Numbered from the stretch's first letter, positions 1 through 8,137 are shown. The stretch: 37,707 bases of DNA from Verrucomicrobiota bacterium (GCA_027622555.1 JAQBYJ010000054.1:1-37707); one strand, 5' to 3'. Numbers and translations: made by a program. Notes: generated by a model from the letters alone, not told the origin.

Positions 1-29
1 AACTCCTCGGACTTGTTCAACAAAGGACA

Positions 30-51
30 TAGATCATGCTACGATGATCTA
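30..51. repeat. Short palindrome at the breakpoint of the truncated receptor gene
   Basis: An 8-bp perfect inverted repeat (TAGATCAT, 6-nt spacer, ATGATCTA) sits exactly where the receptor reading frame at 49-1008 loses similarity to its paralog and stops; the stop codon lies inside the right arm. To its left, on the minus strand, an ATG at position 30 opens ten codons that run off the window edge (MSFVEQVRGV). I do not recognise this peptide. The palindrome could be an end or target of a mobile element or a rearrangement junction, but only 48 bases are available. Confidence 0.4.
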
Positions 52-1008
52 CGATCCTTTAACTGTTGGAGTCTCACGAAGAAACAGCTGGAATGCTTCA
101 TGACCATTATGAGTCGGTTTCGCAATTCCGAGGGGAGACACATCAAACCACCGGCTTACCATGTCCTGCGGAGGAATCGAGCGTGGACGGTTTGCAGTGA
201 TCGATCCATTCTCGTAGGTCGCACGCACAATTGTATTCTCGTATGGGCGCCACTCACCGGCGATGGTGATGCGACTGTCGTGCTCAAATGCTGGCTTCTG
301 CTGGTAGAATTGCTCTTCATTCAGTGCAGCTACACGAATGGATAGCTTATCTTCGATTAATACTTTTTCCACATCGAACTCCGTCCGATGAGAATCGTAG
401 CTTCCATACTGAAACGAAACTTCTCCGTGATTCTCGAAGACCGGTGCTATGATTTGGTTATTGATGATACCGGCCGGACTACCCAGGCCGAACAGGATCG
501 AATTCGCCCCGCGATTAATCACAACCCGACTGGTGTTGTAAGAATCCATCGCGACGATGGTCGGAAAATAATTACGTGTAAGGTCAGCTGCCGCCAAGCC
601 ACGCACACGGGTATTTTGAGTCGGCCTGGTAAACTGCGCATCCAAAACCCCGCCAACTGATCTCGACTCATCCGGATTGGCGAAATTGCCTCCGATACCG
701 AGGACTTCGGTATTTGCCGTGTAGACCAGCAGCTCCTGCAAATCCGTGGATCCGGTATCGTCCATAAACTCTTCGGTGACAACACTGATTGTAGCCGCGA
801 TATCCCTCAACGGAGTTTTCAAGCGGGTTCCAGCCAGGGAAGACCGGGCCAGGTAACCCACGTTCTCCTGTTCATCAATGGTGAAAGGACTTAAGGTAAA
901 AACGTCTTCATCGTCTTCTTGGGCAGTTAACGGGGATAGTCCGCCGACTATACCGAGAGTTAGTACAGCGATTAGCGCGTACAGCAGTCTGTTATTTTTG
1001 AGTTTCAT
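49..1008 (-). pseudogene. TonB-dependent receptor, N-terminal part only (truncated)
   Basis: The 319-residue product has a signal peptide (hydrophobic core at about residues 9-29, ending near SPLTAQ), an acidic stretch, and the plug region of a verrucomicrobial-type TonB-dependent receptor. It matches the full-length receptor at 4471-7803 closely from residue 1 to about 310, including SLAGTRLKTPLRDIAATISV and VINRGANSILFGLGSPAGII. After the shared LFL at residues 308-310 it switches to unrelated RETPTVKGS and stops, so most of the beta-barrel (the paralog has 1110 residues) is missing. As it stands the product could not form an outer-membrane pore. The start is the ATG giving MKLKNNRLLYALI, parallel to the paralog's MNLKNDKLLCALC. 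No Shine-Dalgarno sequence precedes it. A frameshift with the barrel continuing outside the window is unlikely, because neither other frame of the 48 available bases resembles the paralog. Confidence 0.8.
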
Positions 1009-1155
1009 AGGGATGATTTGTTATTTTTGGGGTTGGAAAGAAATTGAGTATCAGTGATCCTCAGCCTATCGGAAAAACTATAAAGAGCGTCGTTAGAATA
1101 GTTCGAATAGGATAAGTCTCAAGGAGAACTCATAGGTAAATTAGGTGGGGGGAAG

Positions 1156-1187
1156 GAGTCAAGGATTAGATATCCAATTTTGGATAT
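1156..1187 (-). promoter_or_regulatory. Conserved upstream element with palindrome, receptor copy 1
   Basis: About 150 bp upstream of the truncated receptor's start lies a perfect palindrome, ATATCCAATTTTGGATAT (1170-1187: 8-bp arms, 2-nt spacer). Reading towards the gene it is followed by TTGACT (complement of 1157-1162), a good -35 hexamer; no convincing -10 is seen. The 32 bases from 1157 match 27 of 32 positions upstream of the full-length receptor (from 7937). The conservation suggests a shared promoter with an operator just upstream of the -35 box. The bound regulator is unknown. Confidence 0.5.
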
Positions 1188-1325
1188 TTGATATAAAGTT
1201 GAAATCATCTCCCAAGCAGACAGGAATTTAGAGGCTTATACACATTTTAAAGACACGGAAGCCACGGGAGAGCTAAAGGTTTCAAACGTATTTCCCGGCC
1301 ATGATTTCCAGCTGCCAGCCGTTTT

Positions 1326-1396
1326 GTAAGAGAGGAGCTTGCTCCCGATAACGAAGGTCTTTTGTTTCACGGATCGGGAGCAAGCTCCTCTCCTAC
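1326..1396. repeat. Near-perfect 24-bp inverted repeat (REP/BIME-like hairpin)
   Basis: The arms 1326-1349 and 1373-1396 are complementary at 23 of 24 positions around a 23-nt loop. The core is GAGGAGCTTGCTCCCGAT and its complement. The core itself contains the sub-palindrome GGAGCTTGCTCC, so each arm can also fold alone. This is the layout of paired REP sequences; it lies in a gene-free stretch. Confidence 0.75.
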
Positions 1397-1444
1397 AGTC
1401 AATTAATGTACCTCTGAAATTACGGAAGTTATGTAAAAGACTAT

Positions 1445-1515
1445 GGCATCTTGCCGGTGCACCAAACAGGCCAGTCGTCGCTATTTGGAGCTATGACGCG
1501 GCGCGGCAGGACGCC
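1445..1515. repeat. Imperfect inverted repeat, second REP-like family
   Basis: GGCATCTTGCC (1445-1455) and GGCAGGACGCC (1505-1515) are inverted copies matching at 9 of 11 positions. The right copy is followed by TGTTCTACC. A single related half-site (GGGCATCTTGC) occurs near 4047. No coding signal is seen here. Confidence 0.4.
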
Positions 1516-1575
1516 TGTTCTACCCTATTTTGCCTAACGAGGGTGCAATTTCGAAAGAACTCATACACTATTTGT

Positions 1576-1619
1576 AGAACGATGACAATAGGGTCAAAGA
1601 ACGATGACAATAGGGTCAA
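1576..1619. repeat. Perfect tandem duplication of a 22-bp unit
   Basis: Two identical, directly adjacent 22-bp units (1576-1597 and 1598-1619) contain GATGACAATAGGGTCAA. The second copy overlaps the left arm of the larger inverted repeat at 1606-1759. Two copies without spacers do not make a CRISPR array. Confidence 0.85.
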
Positions 1620-1759
1620 TGATCAATTATCAAGTGAACCAACCGCCAGACTAACGCTCGGTCAGTTTTTCACCGGACTATATAAAACTTAATTCAGACC
1701 AAGGTATCCGTGAACAACAATCGCTGATAGATACTTGATGATTGACTATTGACCCTGTC
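1606..1759. mobile_element. Possible MITE-like element with terminal inverted repeats
   Basis: The left arm (1606-1634) and right arm (1734-1759) are imperfect inverted repeats, sharing CTTGAT-ATTGA-ATTGACCCT-GTC when read inward from the right arm. They enclose about 100 bp with no coding potential. The size and layout fit a non-autonomous element or the end fragments of an insertion sequence. The element abuts the 5' truncation point of the glycerophosphodiesterase-like remnant. No target-site duplication is obvious and no transposase is present, so the call is tentative. Confidence 0.35.
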
Positions 1760-1765
1760 GGCTAG

Positions 1766-1999
1766 TCCCTGATCGACTTAATCCACGCCAAAGGATCCAG
1801 CTGCATGGTCGGCTCCTCGCGCTACCTGGACCGTGAATTAAAAACCTTGGGACAACCCTCAACTCATTTGAAAGCTTCCTACGAGAAGTTGCTTGCCACA
1901 GGCATCGACATCATCGAAACCGACCTGCCGATTCAGGTCAGTGAACTTATATATCAAAACACTAAGGTGCCAACCCACAAAGCCAGGTTTTTCAAATAG
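1766..1999 (+). pseudogene. Remnant of a glycerophosphodiester phosphodiesterase-like gene (C-terminal end)
   Basis: The plus-strand frame from 1766 reads SLIDLIHAKGSSCMVGSSRY, then a linker and LLATGIDIIETDLPIQVSEL. This resembles the end of the GDPD TIM barrel, where a late strand (KGxxxMVNS-like) is followed by the final G-[VI]-D-[IM]-I-x-T-D-x-P strand. The catalytic N-terminal half is absent. An in-frame TAG at 1763-1765 and the possible repeat element immediately upstream mark the break. An ATG at 1805 could start a 64-residue peptide, but it would begin mid-fold. The family call rests on two short motifs and is moderate. Confidence 0.45.
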
Positions 2000-2051
2000 C
2001 CTGGATAGACGGTTCAAATCTGGAAACCGAACCTTGGGATATATATTCAAC

Positions 2052-2118
2052 TGTAGGGGTAGGTTTATGCCGCCCTAATAACTTTAATGAGGGATCGCGG
2101 CGTAAAGCCGCTCCTACA
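2052..2118. repeat. Paired REP-like palindromes (GCGGC-type)
   Basis: A right-hand unit at 2093-2118 contains GCGGCGTAAAGCCGC, a 5-bp stem with a 5-nt loop, then TCCTACA. A degenerate inverted copy at 2052-2074 (TGTAGG...TTTATGCCGCCC) faces it across about 18 bp. It lies 30 bp beyond the stop of the 2-hydroxyacid dehydrogenase gene and may also act as its transcript end. Confidence 0.55.
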
Positions 2119-2147
2119 ATTAGAAAGACCATCGAACTTTCCTTAGT

Positions 2148-3191
2148 TCACATGAGATCGATTTTCAAACGCTCCCACTTTTTTTGGAAAGAAACTTTAT
2201 CGAACACCTCAGGATTGATTGAACTACGAGGGCGCCGTCCTTGAGCGAGATCGATGATGCTTTGGCTGGCAGTAGAACCAATGTCTCGAAACAGTTCATG
2301 GGTCCACGCGATACTATGGGGTGCTAAAATTACGTTATCCAATTCACCAAATCGATGTGGGCTGTTAATGGGTTCTCCCACAAAACAATCGAGCGCCGCG
2401 CCTGCTATTTGATCTGAACTAAGCACTTCAAAAAGAGCGTCCTCGTTGATGATACCACCACGCGCTGTGTTGATCAGATAAGCGGTCGGTTTCATCAGAG
2501 ATAATTCGTGATGCGATATTAGATTTGTCGTCTGTTCGTTCAAAGGACAATGCACGCTCACAAAATCTGCCTGCTCCATGAGTTCGTTGAGTTCGACCAA
2601 ATCCACCCCAAGTTCAGATGCTGCCTGGGCATCTAGAAACGGGTCAAAAGCCAAGGGGCGATTCATGCCAAATCCGTCCAAAAGTTTTACCAGGGTGCGT
2701 CCGATACCACCCAGACCAACAATCCCAAGTGTATGTCCGCGCAACTCAGATCCCATAAAACCACTACGTCTGTCCCACTGGCCTTCACGCACCAGCCGAT
2801 CTTTCATGCGCATGTTATGGCTCAAGGCGATCATCCAGCCAACCGTCGCCTCGGCAACAGGACGATCAACGGCACCCACCGCGGTGCAAAGAACAACGTT
2901 GGCTTCCGTGCAAGCAGCTACGTCTACTTTCTCGAAACCCACCCCGAAACGACTGACAACCAACAGGTCCTCACTTCGTGCAAGACTCGCACGGGACACC
3001 GCAGGGGTCAGCACAATCACCCCTTGGACTCCCTCCAGTTGGTCTGGCCCAATTTCGGGTCTATGTTCCTCGAAAGGCACCACCTCAATACCTTCGGTTC
3101 CTTTGAGCAGACTCAAATCGAAATCCGGGTATACCGGAACGCCATTCTTAAAACTATCCCCGGTCAACGCGACTCGAAACAGCGAACTCAT
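2148..3191 (-). CDS. D-isomer-specific 2-hydroxyacid dehydrogenase
   Basis: This 347-residue cytoplasmic enzyme should interconvert a 2-hydroxy acid and a 2-keto acid with NAD(H). The Rossmann motif GLGGIG is at 159-164, with an acidic residue (D183) at the end of the following strand. The catalytic set of the family is present: R244 in NTARGG, E273 in VGEP and H292 in APHS. Length is close to that of short phosphoglycerate dehydrogenase-type members, with no ACT domain. Its ATG overlaps the stop of the upstream aldolase gene by 4 bp (ATGA), implying translational coupling. The pairing suggests that it handles a keto acid made or consumed by the aldolase, for example a pyruvate or hydroxypyruvate derivative, but the substrate cannot be read from sequence. 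SerA itself is possible but less likely in this setting. Confidence 0.88.
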   Translation of the reverse strand: MSSLFRVALTGDSFKNGVPVYPDFDLSLLKGTEGIEVVPFEEHRPEIGPDQLEGVQGVIVLTPAVSRASLARSEDLLVVSRFGVGFEKVDVAACTEANVVLCTAVGAVDRPVAEATVGWMIALSHNMRMKDRLVREGQWDRRSGFMGSELRGHTLGIVGLGGIGRTLVKLLDGFGMNRPLAFDPFLDAQAASELGVDLVELNELMEQADFVSVHCPLNEQTTNLISHHELSLMKPTAYLINTARGGIINEDALFEVLSSDQIAGAALDCFVGEPINSPHRFGELDNVILAPHSIAWTHELFRDIGSTASQSIIDLAQGRRPRSSINPEVFDKVSFQKKWERLKIDLM

Positions 3192-4009
3192 AGAGCCCCT
3201 CCTTCTCCGTCCCTTGGGTCGAGACTGGTTGTCGGCATTCGATCTCGGTCGACCGCTTTTAGCGATTCATGCAGTGATCGCAAAAAGAGACCGGCGTCAG
3301 ATCCGAGTCCAATCATGCGAAATCCCTGATCCCGACGCTGCTGTAAGTCCTCAATACTTTTTGTAATCAACCCGCACTGTTTCCCAGCTGCCCGAATCGT
3401 GTCCTTTAATTCTAAAATCTGTTCGGCAACTCCCGGTCCCTCCCACTGACCGCGATACCCCGCACTCGCAGAAAAATCTGCGGGGCCAAAAAACAAAACA
3501 TCCACTCCGTCCAAGGCGCACATGGCCGCGACATTGGGAACCGCTTCCACACGCTCAATAAGCGGTATTACCAGCACATGCTCATTCGCAGATTCTGTAT
3601 GCTCGACCAGAGCCTGTCCCCAGGCAGTAGCGCGTTCACCTCCGATACCGCGCCGTCCTTCTGGAGGGTAGCGACAATCAAGAATTGCAGCTTCCACATC
3701 TTCCACCGTTTCGACCCAGGGAACCACGATTCCATCCGCTCCGATGTCCAAAACACGTTTAGTGAGTGAAGTGCTCCTTTCCGCTATCCTGACCAACACA
3801 ACCGTATCACTGCGCAGGCCTGCTCTTACGTGTTCGTTAATTTCCTTCCAACCAAGATGCCCGTGTTCGGCATCCACCACAACCCAATCCAAGCCGAGGG
3901 AAACCGCCATGTCGGTCAGTGAAGCCGACTCAAGGGTAATCCAAAGACCATAGACAGGTTCGTCCGCGGCCAGCTTAGCTCGGAGTTTTTTCAGGGCGTT
4001 GATTTTCAT
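3188..4009 (-). CDS. HpcH/HpaI family aldolase (2-keto-3-deoxy acid aldolase type)
   Basis: This 273-residue class II aldolase should reversibly cleave a 2-keto-3-deoxy (or 4-hydroxy-2-keto) acid to pyruvate plus an aldehyde. Family features visible are GLW near 21-23, the DAEHG loop at 46-50 with the catalytic histidine H49, R74 in VLVRI, GADGIVVPWVE with the metal-site region, YPPEGRRGIGGERA, and LIERVEAV supplying a metal-ligand glutamate. Relatives include HpaI, GarL and the 2-keto-3-deoxy-L-rhamnonate aldolase RhmA. Specificity cannot be separated by eye. It is the first gene of a two-gene operon with the 2-hydroxyacid dehydrogenase (4-bp overlap). L-rhamnose mutarotase and a sugar-acid dehydrogenase/hydrolase pair elsewhere in the window make a deoxy-sugar acid substrate plausible. 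Confidence 0.87.
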   Translation of the reverse strand: MKINALKKLRAKLAADEPVYGLWITLESASLTDMAVSLGLDWVVVDAEHGHLGWKEINEHVRAGLRSDTVVLVRIAERSTSLTKRVLDIGADGIVVPWVETVEDVEAAILDCRYPPEGRRGIGGERATAWGQALVEHTESANEHVLVIPLIERVEAVPNVAAMCALDGVDVLFFGPADFSASAGYRGQWEGPGVAEQILELKDTIRAAGKQCGLITKSIEDLQQRRDQGFRMIGLGSDAGLFLRSLHESLKAVDRDRMPTTSLDPRDGEGGAL

Positions 4010-4028
4010 TTTAAAATTTCGTAACTAT

Positions 4029-4043
4029 TACTTTGAGAAAGTA
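4029..4043. promoter_or_regulatory. Perfect 6+3+6 palindrome upstream of the aldolase operon
   Basis: TACTTTGAGAAAGTA is a perfect inverted repeat starting 20 bp upstream of the aldolase ATG. Its position suits an operator or a 5'-leader hairpin. No matching copy was noticed elsewhere in the window. Confidence 0.3.
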
Positions 4044-4340
4044 GCACGGGCATCTTGCGTGTTTATTTTTCGGAGCAAAACAGACTGGGAAGCCAGAACC
4101 ATATACACACCCACCAAAATTCCTGCGGTTACATTAATTGACTGTAGGAGAGTAGCAAACGTTAGGATGAAAATAGAGCTAAAAAATAATGAATCGATTC
4201 ATGAGATTAAGATATGGCTTAGTAGGTAAAGGAATAAGGCTGTAACTGTGGAAACGGAAACAACAGATGACCTGGTATACGCAGATATGAAGTAATAATG
4301 TTTTTAATCATCTGTGTCTCTTGGAGTTCATCTTTTCAAT

Positions 4341-4372
4341 ACGACTCGCTCGGCGATCGACCCCTACCTACA
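4341..4372. repeat. Dispersed palindromic repeat, copy A
   Basis: ACGACTCGCTCGGCGATCGA followed by CCCCTACCTACA. It belongs to the same family as the copies at 24961-24992 and 30882-30911, all with the core TCGCT(C/T)GGCGATCGA, which folds through TCG/CGA pairing. All three copies are intergenic. Confidence 0.55.
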
Positions 4373-4406
4373 AAAGGCACTGCCGATTCTATTGATCATT
4401 ATGTGT

Positions 4407-4451
4407 CAAAAAAGAAACAGGCCGGGAATCCCTTGCTACGAATTCCCGGCC
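4407..4451 (-). terminator. Rho-independent terminator of the large receptor gene
   Basis: On the minus strand, 20 bp past the receptor stop codon, GGCCGGGAAT and ATTCCCGGCC (4442-4451 and 4420-4429) form a perfect 10-bp GC-rich stem with a 12-nt loop. It is followed by TGTTTCTTTTTT. This is a canonical intrinsic terminator for transcripts leaving 4471. Confidence 0.85.
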
Positions 4452-4470
4452 CGATCGCAAAAATCTGTTT

Positions 4471-7400
4471 TTAATAACTCAGCGACCCACTTAGTTCGAA
4501 TGTGCGCTCAGCTGGAATGCGAATGACCGGAATCGTTCCATCAGGATTTGCGACAACGGGAATAAGATCATTCTCATCCAAAAGGTTGCGGACGTTGAGC
4601 TGAATCCTCAACAAGGTATTTCTGCCGAAGTAAGGGCCGAGCTCCTTTTCCCATCCTACCCAGGCATCGACCATGGTCTCGGTCGGACCAAAATATGGGT
4701 GAGCAAGATCGGGAATGTAAACCAGATTATCCGGGGTGCTAAGTTCAGGATCGACTAGAATGGGACGACCGATGCCAATTTCGTCCTGCCAGCGCACCGC
4801 GCCACCGACGTTAAACCCCCGGAATCCGGAATTATTGTCAAAGTTGTAATTGGTCACCAGGTTCCAGCGCCACTCACGTATCTCATTGGTTTTCTTACCA
4901 CCGTCCTCAGCAATCTTGATCTTGTTTGCGATGAGTCCGGTCCGGTTGGTCCAACTGCTGATTGTTTCAACTTGTCCGCTACTGGTATTGAAATCACCGT
5001 ATTCAGCCAATACCGGATTCATGGTTTCTTGAATAAAAGCCGCCAGTAAGGGAGCGGTGTTGGTAGCTGATACTTCCTGTTGGGAAATATTGAACATGAG
5101 TCGCCAATTTTCAGTAAGGTTGGCCACCGCTTCGATTTCAAGCCCTTCGGACAACAGGTCGGTAGGGAAGGTCAGATTGGCCGGGAGATTCCGGACGACG
5201 AACTCTTGATCCGCGGAAAACGAGAAGTATTGTTCGAGATACTCGGAGTTACGGAAGGGATCGTAGTTGGCCAACCGAGCCATGTCGGATCTATTGGTAA
5301 GGTTGACCTCAATGTTTTCCGCACGGGATGCAGGCGCATAATTACGCAAATAAGGTCCCAGCATTCCACCAAAGTTGGTGGTTAAACCAGAGTTCTCATC
5401 GAGCTGCAGAGTCTCATACTTGTTGACCCGGATACTGAAGCGGTCGTCCAGGAACGAGACGGTGAAGCCCTTTTCCTCGGTGGATCCACTGACCGGACCG
5501 AGACTTTCACCACGCAGGTTGTTTCGCTCCGAGCCGATCTGCGAATTTTCCGATTTGGAAAAATGAAAACTGAGTCCAAATCCTCCGACAGCGTCCATCC
5601 ATTCGTCGGGCACATGGGCGACCACACCCCAACTACTGGAATCGGTACTGGACTTGAAGGTAGGATCACTAGGAAGGAAGAATGCATCGGGACTGATATC
5701 CCGGGTATTATCATTATTTCGAGGGGGTTGTGGTGTCGTCCAAACCTTTACATCGTCCTCACGGTAGCCATAAGTGGCAACGAGGTGATCTTCAAGAAAA
5801 CCACTATGGAGAATAAGCGCTTTACTTTCGATGTGGTTCTTCGACAAGGAACCGCCTGCGGGAAGATTCGATCGCGTGCCGAACGTACCGGTGGTAAACA
5901 GTTTCGTAACCGGATCGCGATAACTCATCGAGTAGGAATCCTGAAACTCCAGTTTAGATCGCAAGTTGGAGGCGTGGGAATCCGCCGAGCTGGACTGGTT
6001 GGCGATGCTGTCGCTCAAATAGACCAGGCTGCCAACAGCCGTTACGTTCAAAGCGTTGGGGGGGTTCCCGTTCTGCTGAAAATTATCATCCCACACGTGG
6101 TTGTAATAGGTGATGTTCCTCGCATTCCTTTTCGCGTCCTCCAAAAGAGCGGTGAGGGTGTGATCGCCCAGCAGTTCACCCCAGAAGCCATCCACTTTCT
6201 CGGTGGCATCGAATTTGAAAAAGCCCGTAAAACGGTGATTCTCAAGATCGATGCTGCTGGTAGTTGTTCTTCCGCCGTTCCCACCAGCCGATGCGAAAAG
6301 ACGCCCGAAGTTTGGATTCGCATCTCCATTGGGATAGGTAACATTTACATCCACCCCGATGGCCCCAAAGCGGGAACCGTCACCAATGACATTCCAAAAT
6401 CGATTACTGTAATCTTCTTTATTAAAGTGATAAGCCAGTCCGGCATTTCCTTCCAGAAAGGTTTGCTCTAAGGACCCGGTAAAGACATCGAAACTTTCCA
6501 TTTCTCTTTTGTTGGGTCCGTCGAAGAGCAGGTTGCGGAAATCGAAGAGACTCGTATCAGTGATATGTTCATTCACATAAAAATCCCGCGTGGCCGATTT
6601 TGAATTACCGTTCTGATCCTTGGGTGAACCCAGCATATTTCCGTACAGCTGGTTCACTCCTCGAATTGTCACAAAGGATTGGAACCTTATACCATTGGAG
6701 GCATCCGGTCCAAACCTGTTATTAATAATGGGAACAAAAGCATCGGTGCCATTGGGAAGGGCTCCACCCGCAATCCCGAATTCGGGGCCGGCATAAACAG
6801 CAGCTGCTTCGAAAGTAAACCCAATCGGCCCCCAATACAGGTTATCCACATTCACACCGTTTTCATCATAGAGGAACAATTGGAACAGATTGTGGGGATC
6901 ATGCGTTGGTTTTGCTTTGCCGGTTGGAGAGACATCGAACCACCGGGTTACCATGTCCTGCGGGGGAAGCGTACGAGGACGGTTCGCGGTAATATCACCG
7001 GATTCATAGGACAAACGGATAGTACTATTCTCAAAGGGGCGCCATTCACCGACTGCAGTGAAACGCTGGTCGTGCTCAAAAGCTGGATCCTGCTGGTACT
7101 TTCTTTCCTCATTCACGGCCATCAAACGGATTGACAATTTATCCTCGATGAGGACTTTCTCAAAATCGATTTCCCCGCGTTGTGAGTCGTAGCTGCCCAC
7201 CTGAAACGAGACCTCTGCGTGATCCTCAAAGACTGGAGCTTTTATCTGGTTATTAATAATACCCGCCGGACTACCCAACCCGAATAGGATGGCATTCGCC
7301 CCGCGGTTGATAACGATACGGCTGGTGTTATAAGAATCAAAAGCGACCGAGGTCGGAAAGTATTCGCGCGTCAGGTCAGCGCTAGCCAGGCCTCTTACCC

Positions 7401-7803
7401 GGGTATTTTGAGCCGGATTCCTGAATTGCGAGTCCTGAACCGCGCCGACAACAATCGACGTATTGGGGTTGGCGAAGTTACCGCCGATTCCCAGGACTTC
7501 GGTGTTGGCGGTGTAGACAAGCAGTTCCTGCAAGTCCGTGGAACCGGTATCGTCCAAAAACTCTTCGGTGACAACACTAATGGTCGCGGCAATATCTCTA
7601 AGAGGAGCTTTCAGACGAGTTCCAGCCAAGGAAGACCGTGCCAGATAACCAACATTATCCTGCTCATCAATCGAGAACGGGGTTAATTCATAGATGTCTT
7701 CATCATCGTCTTCCTGGGCAGTTAACGGAGATAAGAGGGAGGCAATCCCGAGTGTCAGTACAACACATAGCGCACACAGCAGTTTATCATTTTTGAGGTT
7801 CAT
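4471..7803 (-). CDS. TonB-dependent receptor, full length
   Basis: This 1110-residue outer-membrane receptor should import a large or scarce ligand using TonB energy. It has a signal peptide (core about 9-28, ending SPLTAQ), an acidic linker (EDDDEDIYELTPFSI) that probably holds the TonB-contact segment, a plug domain (about 45-210, with DIAATISVVTEEFLDDTGS and RVRGL), then a long beta-barrel. The C-terminus ERTFELSGSLSY ends in an aromatic residue, as expected for BAM-dependent insertion. The family is abundant in Opitutae and often linked to sugar or glycan uptake, but the ligand cannot be read here. It is a paralog of the truncated gene at 49-1008 and shares an upstream element with it. 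An intrinsic terminator follows. No SusD-like partner is adjacent. Confidence 0.93.
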   Translation of the reverse strand: MNLKNDKLLCALCVVLTLGIASLLSPLTAQEDDDEDIYELTPFSIDEQDNVGYLARSSLAGTRLKAPLRDIAATISVVTEEFLDDTGSTDLQELLVYTANTEVLGIGGNFANPNTSIVVGAVQDSQFRNPAQNTRVRGLASADLTREYFPTSVAFDSYNTSRIVINRGANAILFGLGSPAGIINNQIKAPVFEDHAEVSFQVGSYDSQRGEIDFEKVLIEDKLSIRLMAVNEERKYQQDPAFEHDQRFTAVGEWRPFENSTIRLSYESGDITANRPRTLPPQDMVTRWFDVSPTGKAKPTHDPHNLFQLFLYDENGVNVDNLYWGPIGFTFEAAAVYAGPEFGIAGGALPNGTDAFVPIINNRFGPDASNGIRFQSFVTIRGVNQLYGNMLGSPKDQNGNSKSATRDFYVNEHITDTSLFDFRNLLFDGPNKREMESFDVFTGSLEQTFLEGNAGLAYHFNKEDYSNRFWNVIGDGSRFGAIGVDVNVTYPNGDANPNFGRLFASAGGNGGRTTTSSIDLENHRFTGFFKFDATEKVDGFWGELLGDHTLTALLEDAKRNARNITYYNHVWDDNFQQNGNPPNALNVTAVGSLVYLSDSIANQSSSADSHASNLRSKLEFQDSYSMSYRDPVTKLFTTGTFGTRSNLPAGGSLSKNHIESKALILHSGFLEDHLVATYGYREDDVKVWTTPQPPRNNDNTRDISPDAFFLPSDPTFKSSTDSSSWGVVAHVPDEWMDAVGGFGLSFHFSKSENSQIGSERNNLRGESLGPVSGSTEEKGFTVSFLDDRFSIRVNKYETLQLDENSGLTTNFGGMLGPYLRNYAPASRAENIEVNLTNRSDMARLANYDPFRNSEYLEQYFSFSADQEFVVRNLPANLTFPTDLLSEGLEIEAVANLTENWRLMFNISQQEVSATNTAPLLAAFIQETMNPVLAEYGDFNTSSGQVETISSWTNRTGLIANKIKIAEDGGKKTNEIREWRWNLVTNYNFDNNSGFRGFNVGGAVRWQDEIGIGRPILVDPELSTPDNLVYIPDLAHPYFGPTETMVDAWVGWEKELGPYFGRNTLLRIQLNVRNLLDENDLIPVVANPDGTIPVIRIPAERTFELSGSLSY

Positions 7804-7936
7804 TTCGAGAAGTTGTTTTTATTAGGGTTAGTTTGAAATACGCGTCCGATTTTCGCATGTCACCGACTAACAAGATCTGTGGGGCGAATACTGAAAGCTA
7901 AGGAAAAACCTAAGCATGAAAAAAGAAAGAGGTAGA

Positions 7937-7972
7937 AGTCAAGGATTTGATCTCCATTTTTGGCTTTTGAAC
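7937..7972 (-). promoter_or_regulatory. Conserved upstream element, receptor copy 2
   Basis: This region, starting about 135 bp upstream of the full-length receptor, matches the element upstream of the truncated paralog at 27 of the first 32 positions. It keeps TTGACT (complement of 7937-7942) as a possible -35 hexamer and a partial palindrome, CCATTTTTGG (7954-7963), in place of the perfect one in copy 1. The surrounding intergenic DNA is much less alike, so this block appears selected. Confidence 0.5.
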
Positions 7973-8070
7973 TTTCTTGATTTTGCCTCAGCGGGTTTTT
8001 GCGGAGTCAAGTCTGCACTTGTTTCTCCGGCCAAGGAATTGCCGATGGCCGTATATACAGGACAAGTGAC

Positions 8071-8137
8071 GATTCCGCAGCAACACTCTTCGATTTGAGT
8101 CTTGGCGATGCAGAAGGTAGCTTGCTGCTGATTTCTA
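8071..8137. repeat. Imperfect REP-like hairpin at the end of the fusion gene
   Basis: GATTCCGCAGCAACACTCTTC (given here only as the left arm's position, 8071-8091) faces GAAGGTAGCTTGCTGCTGAT (8113-8132) as an imperfect inverted repeat. The right arm resembles the repeat at 25558-25581 (GGAGGTAGTTTGCTGCCGAT). It lies just past the stop of the 8138-11899 gene. Confidence 0.35.

Noticed and set aside
1576-1619. Possible CRISPR array
   Set aside because: There are only two directly adjacent copies, with no spacers and no cas genes in the window.
1339-1692. A 117-codon plus-strand open frame
   Set aside because: It begins inside the large hairpin and runs through the tandem duplication; no protein-like pattern is seen.
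2578-3366. A 262-codon plus-strand open frame
   Set aside because: It is antisense to the clearly coding 2-hydroxyacid dehydrogenase gene; its translation is rich in S, T, R and P with no fold-like pattern.
5563-6471. A 302-codon plus-strand open frame
   Set aside because: It lies antisense inside the receptor gene and shows no recognisable domain.
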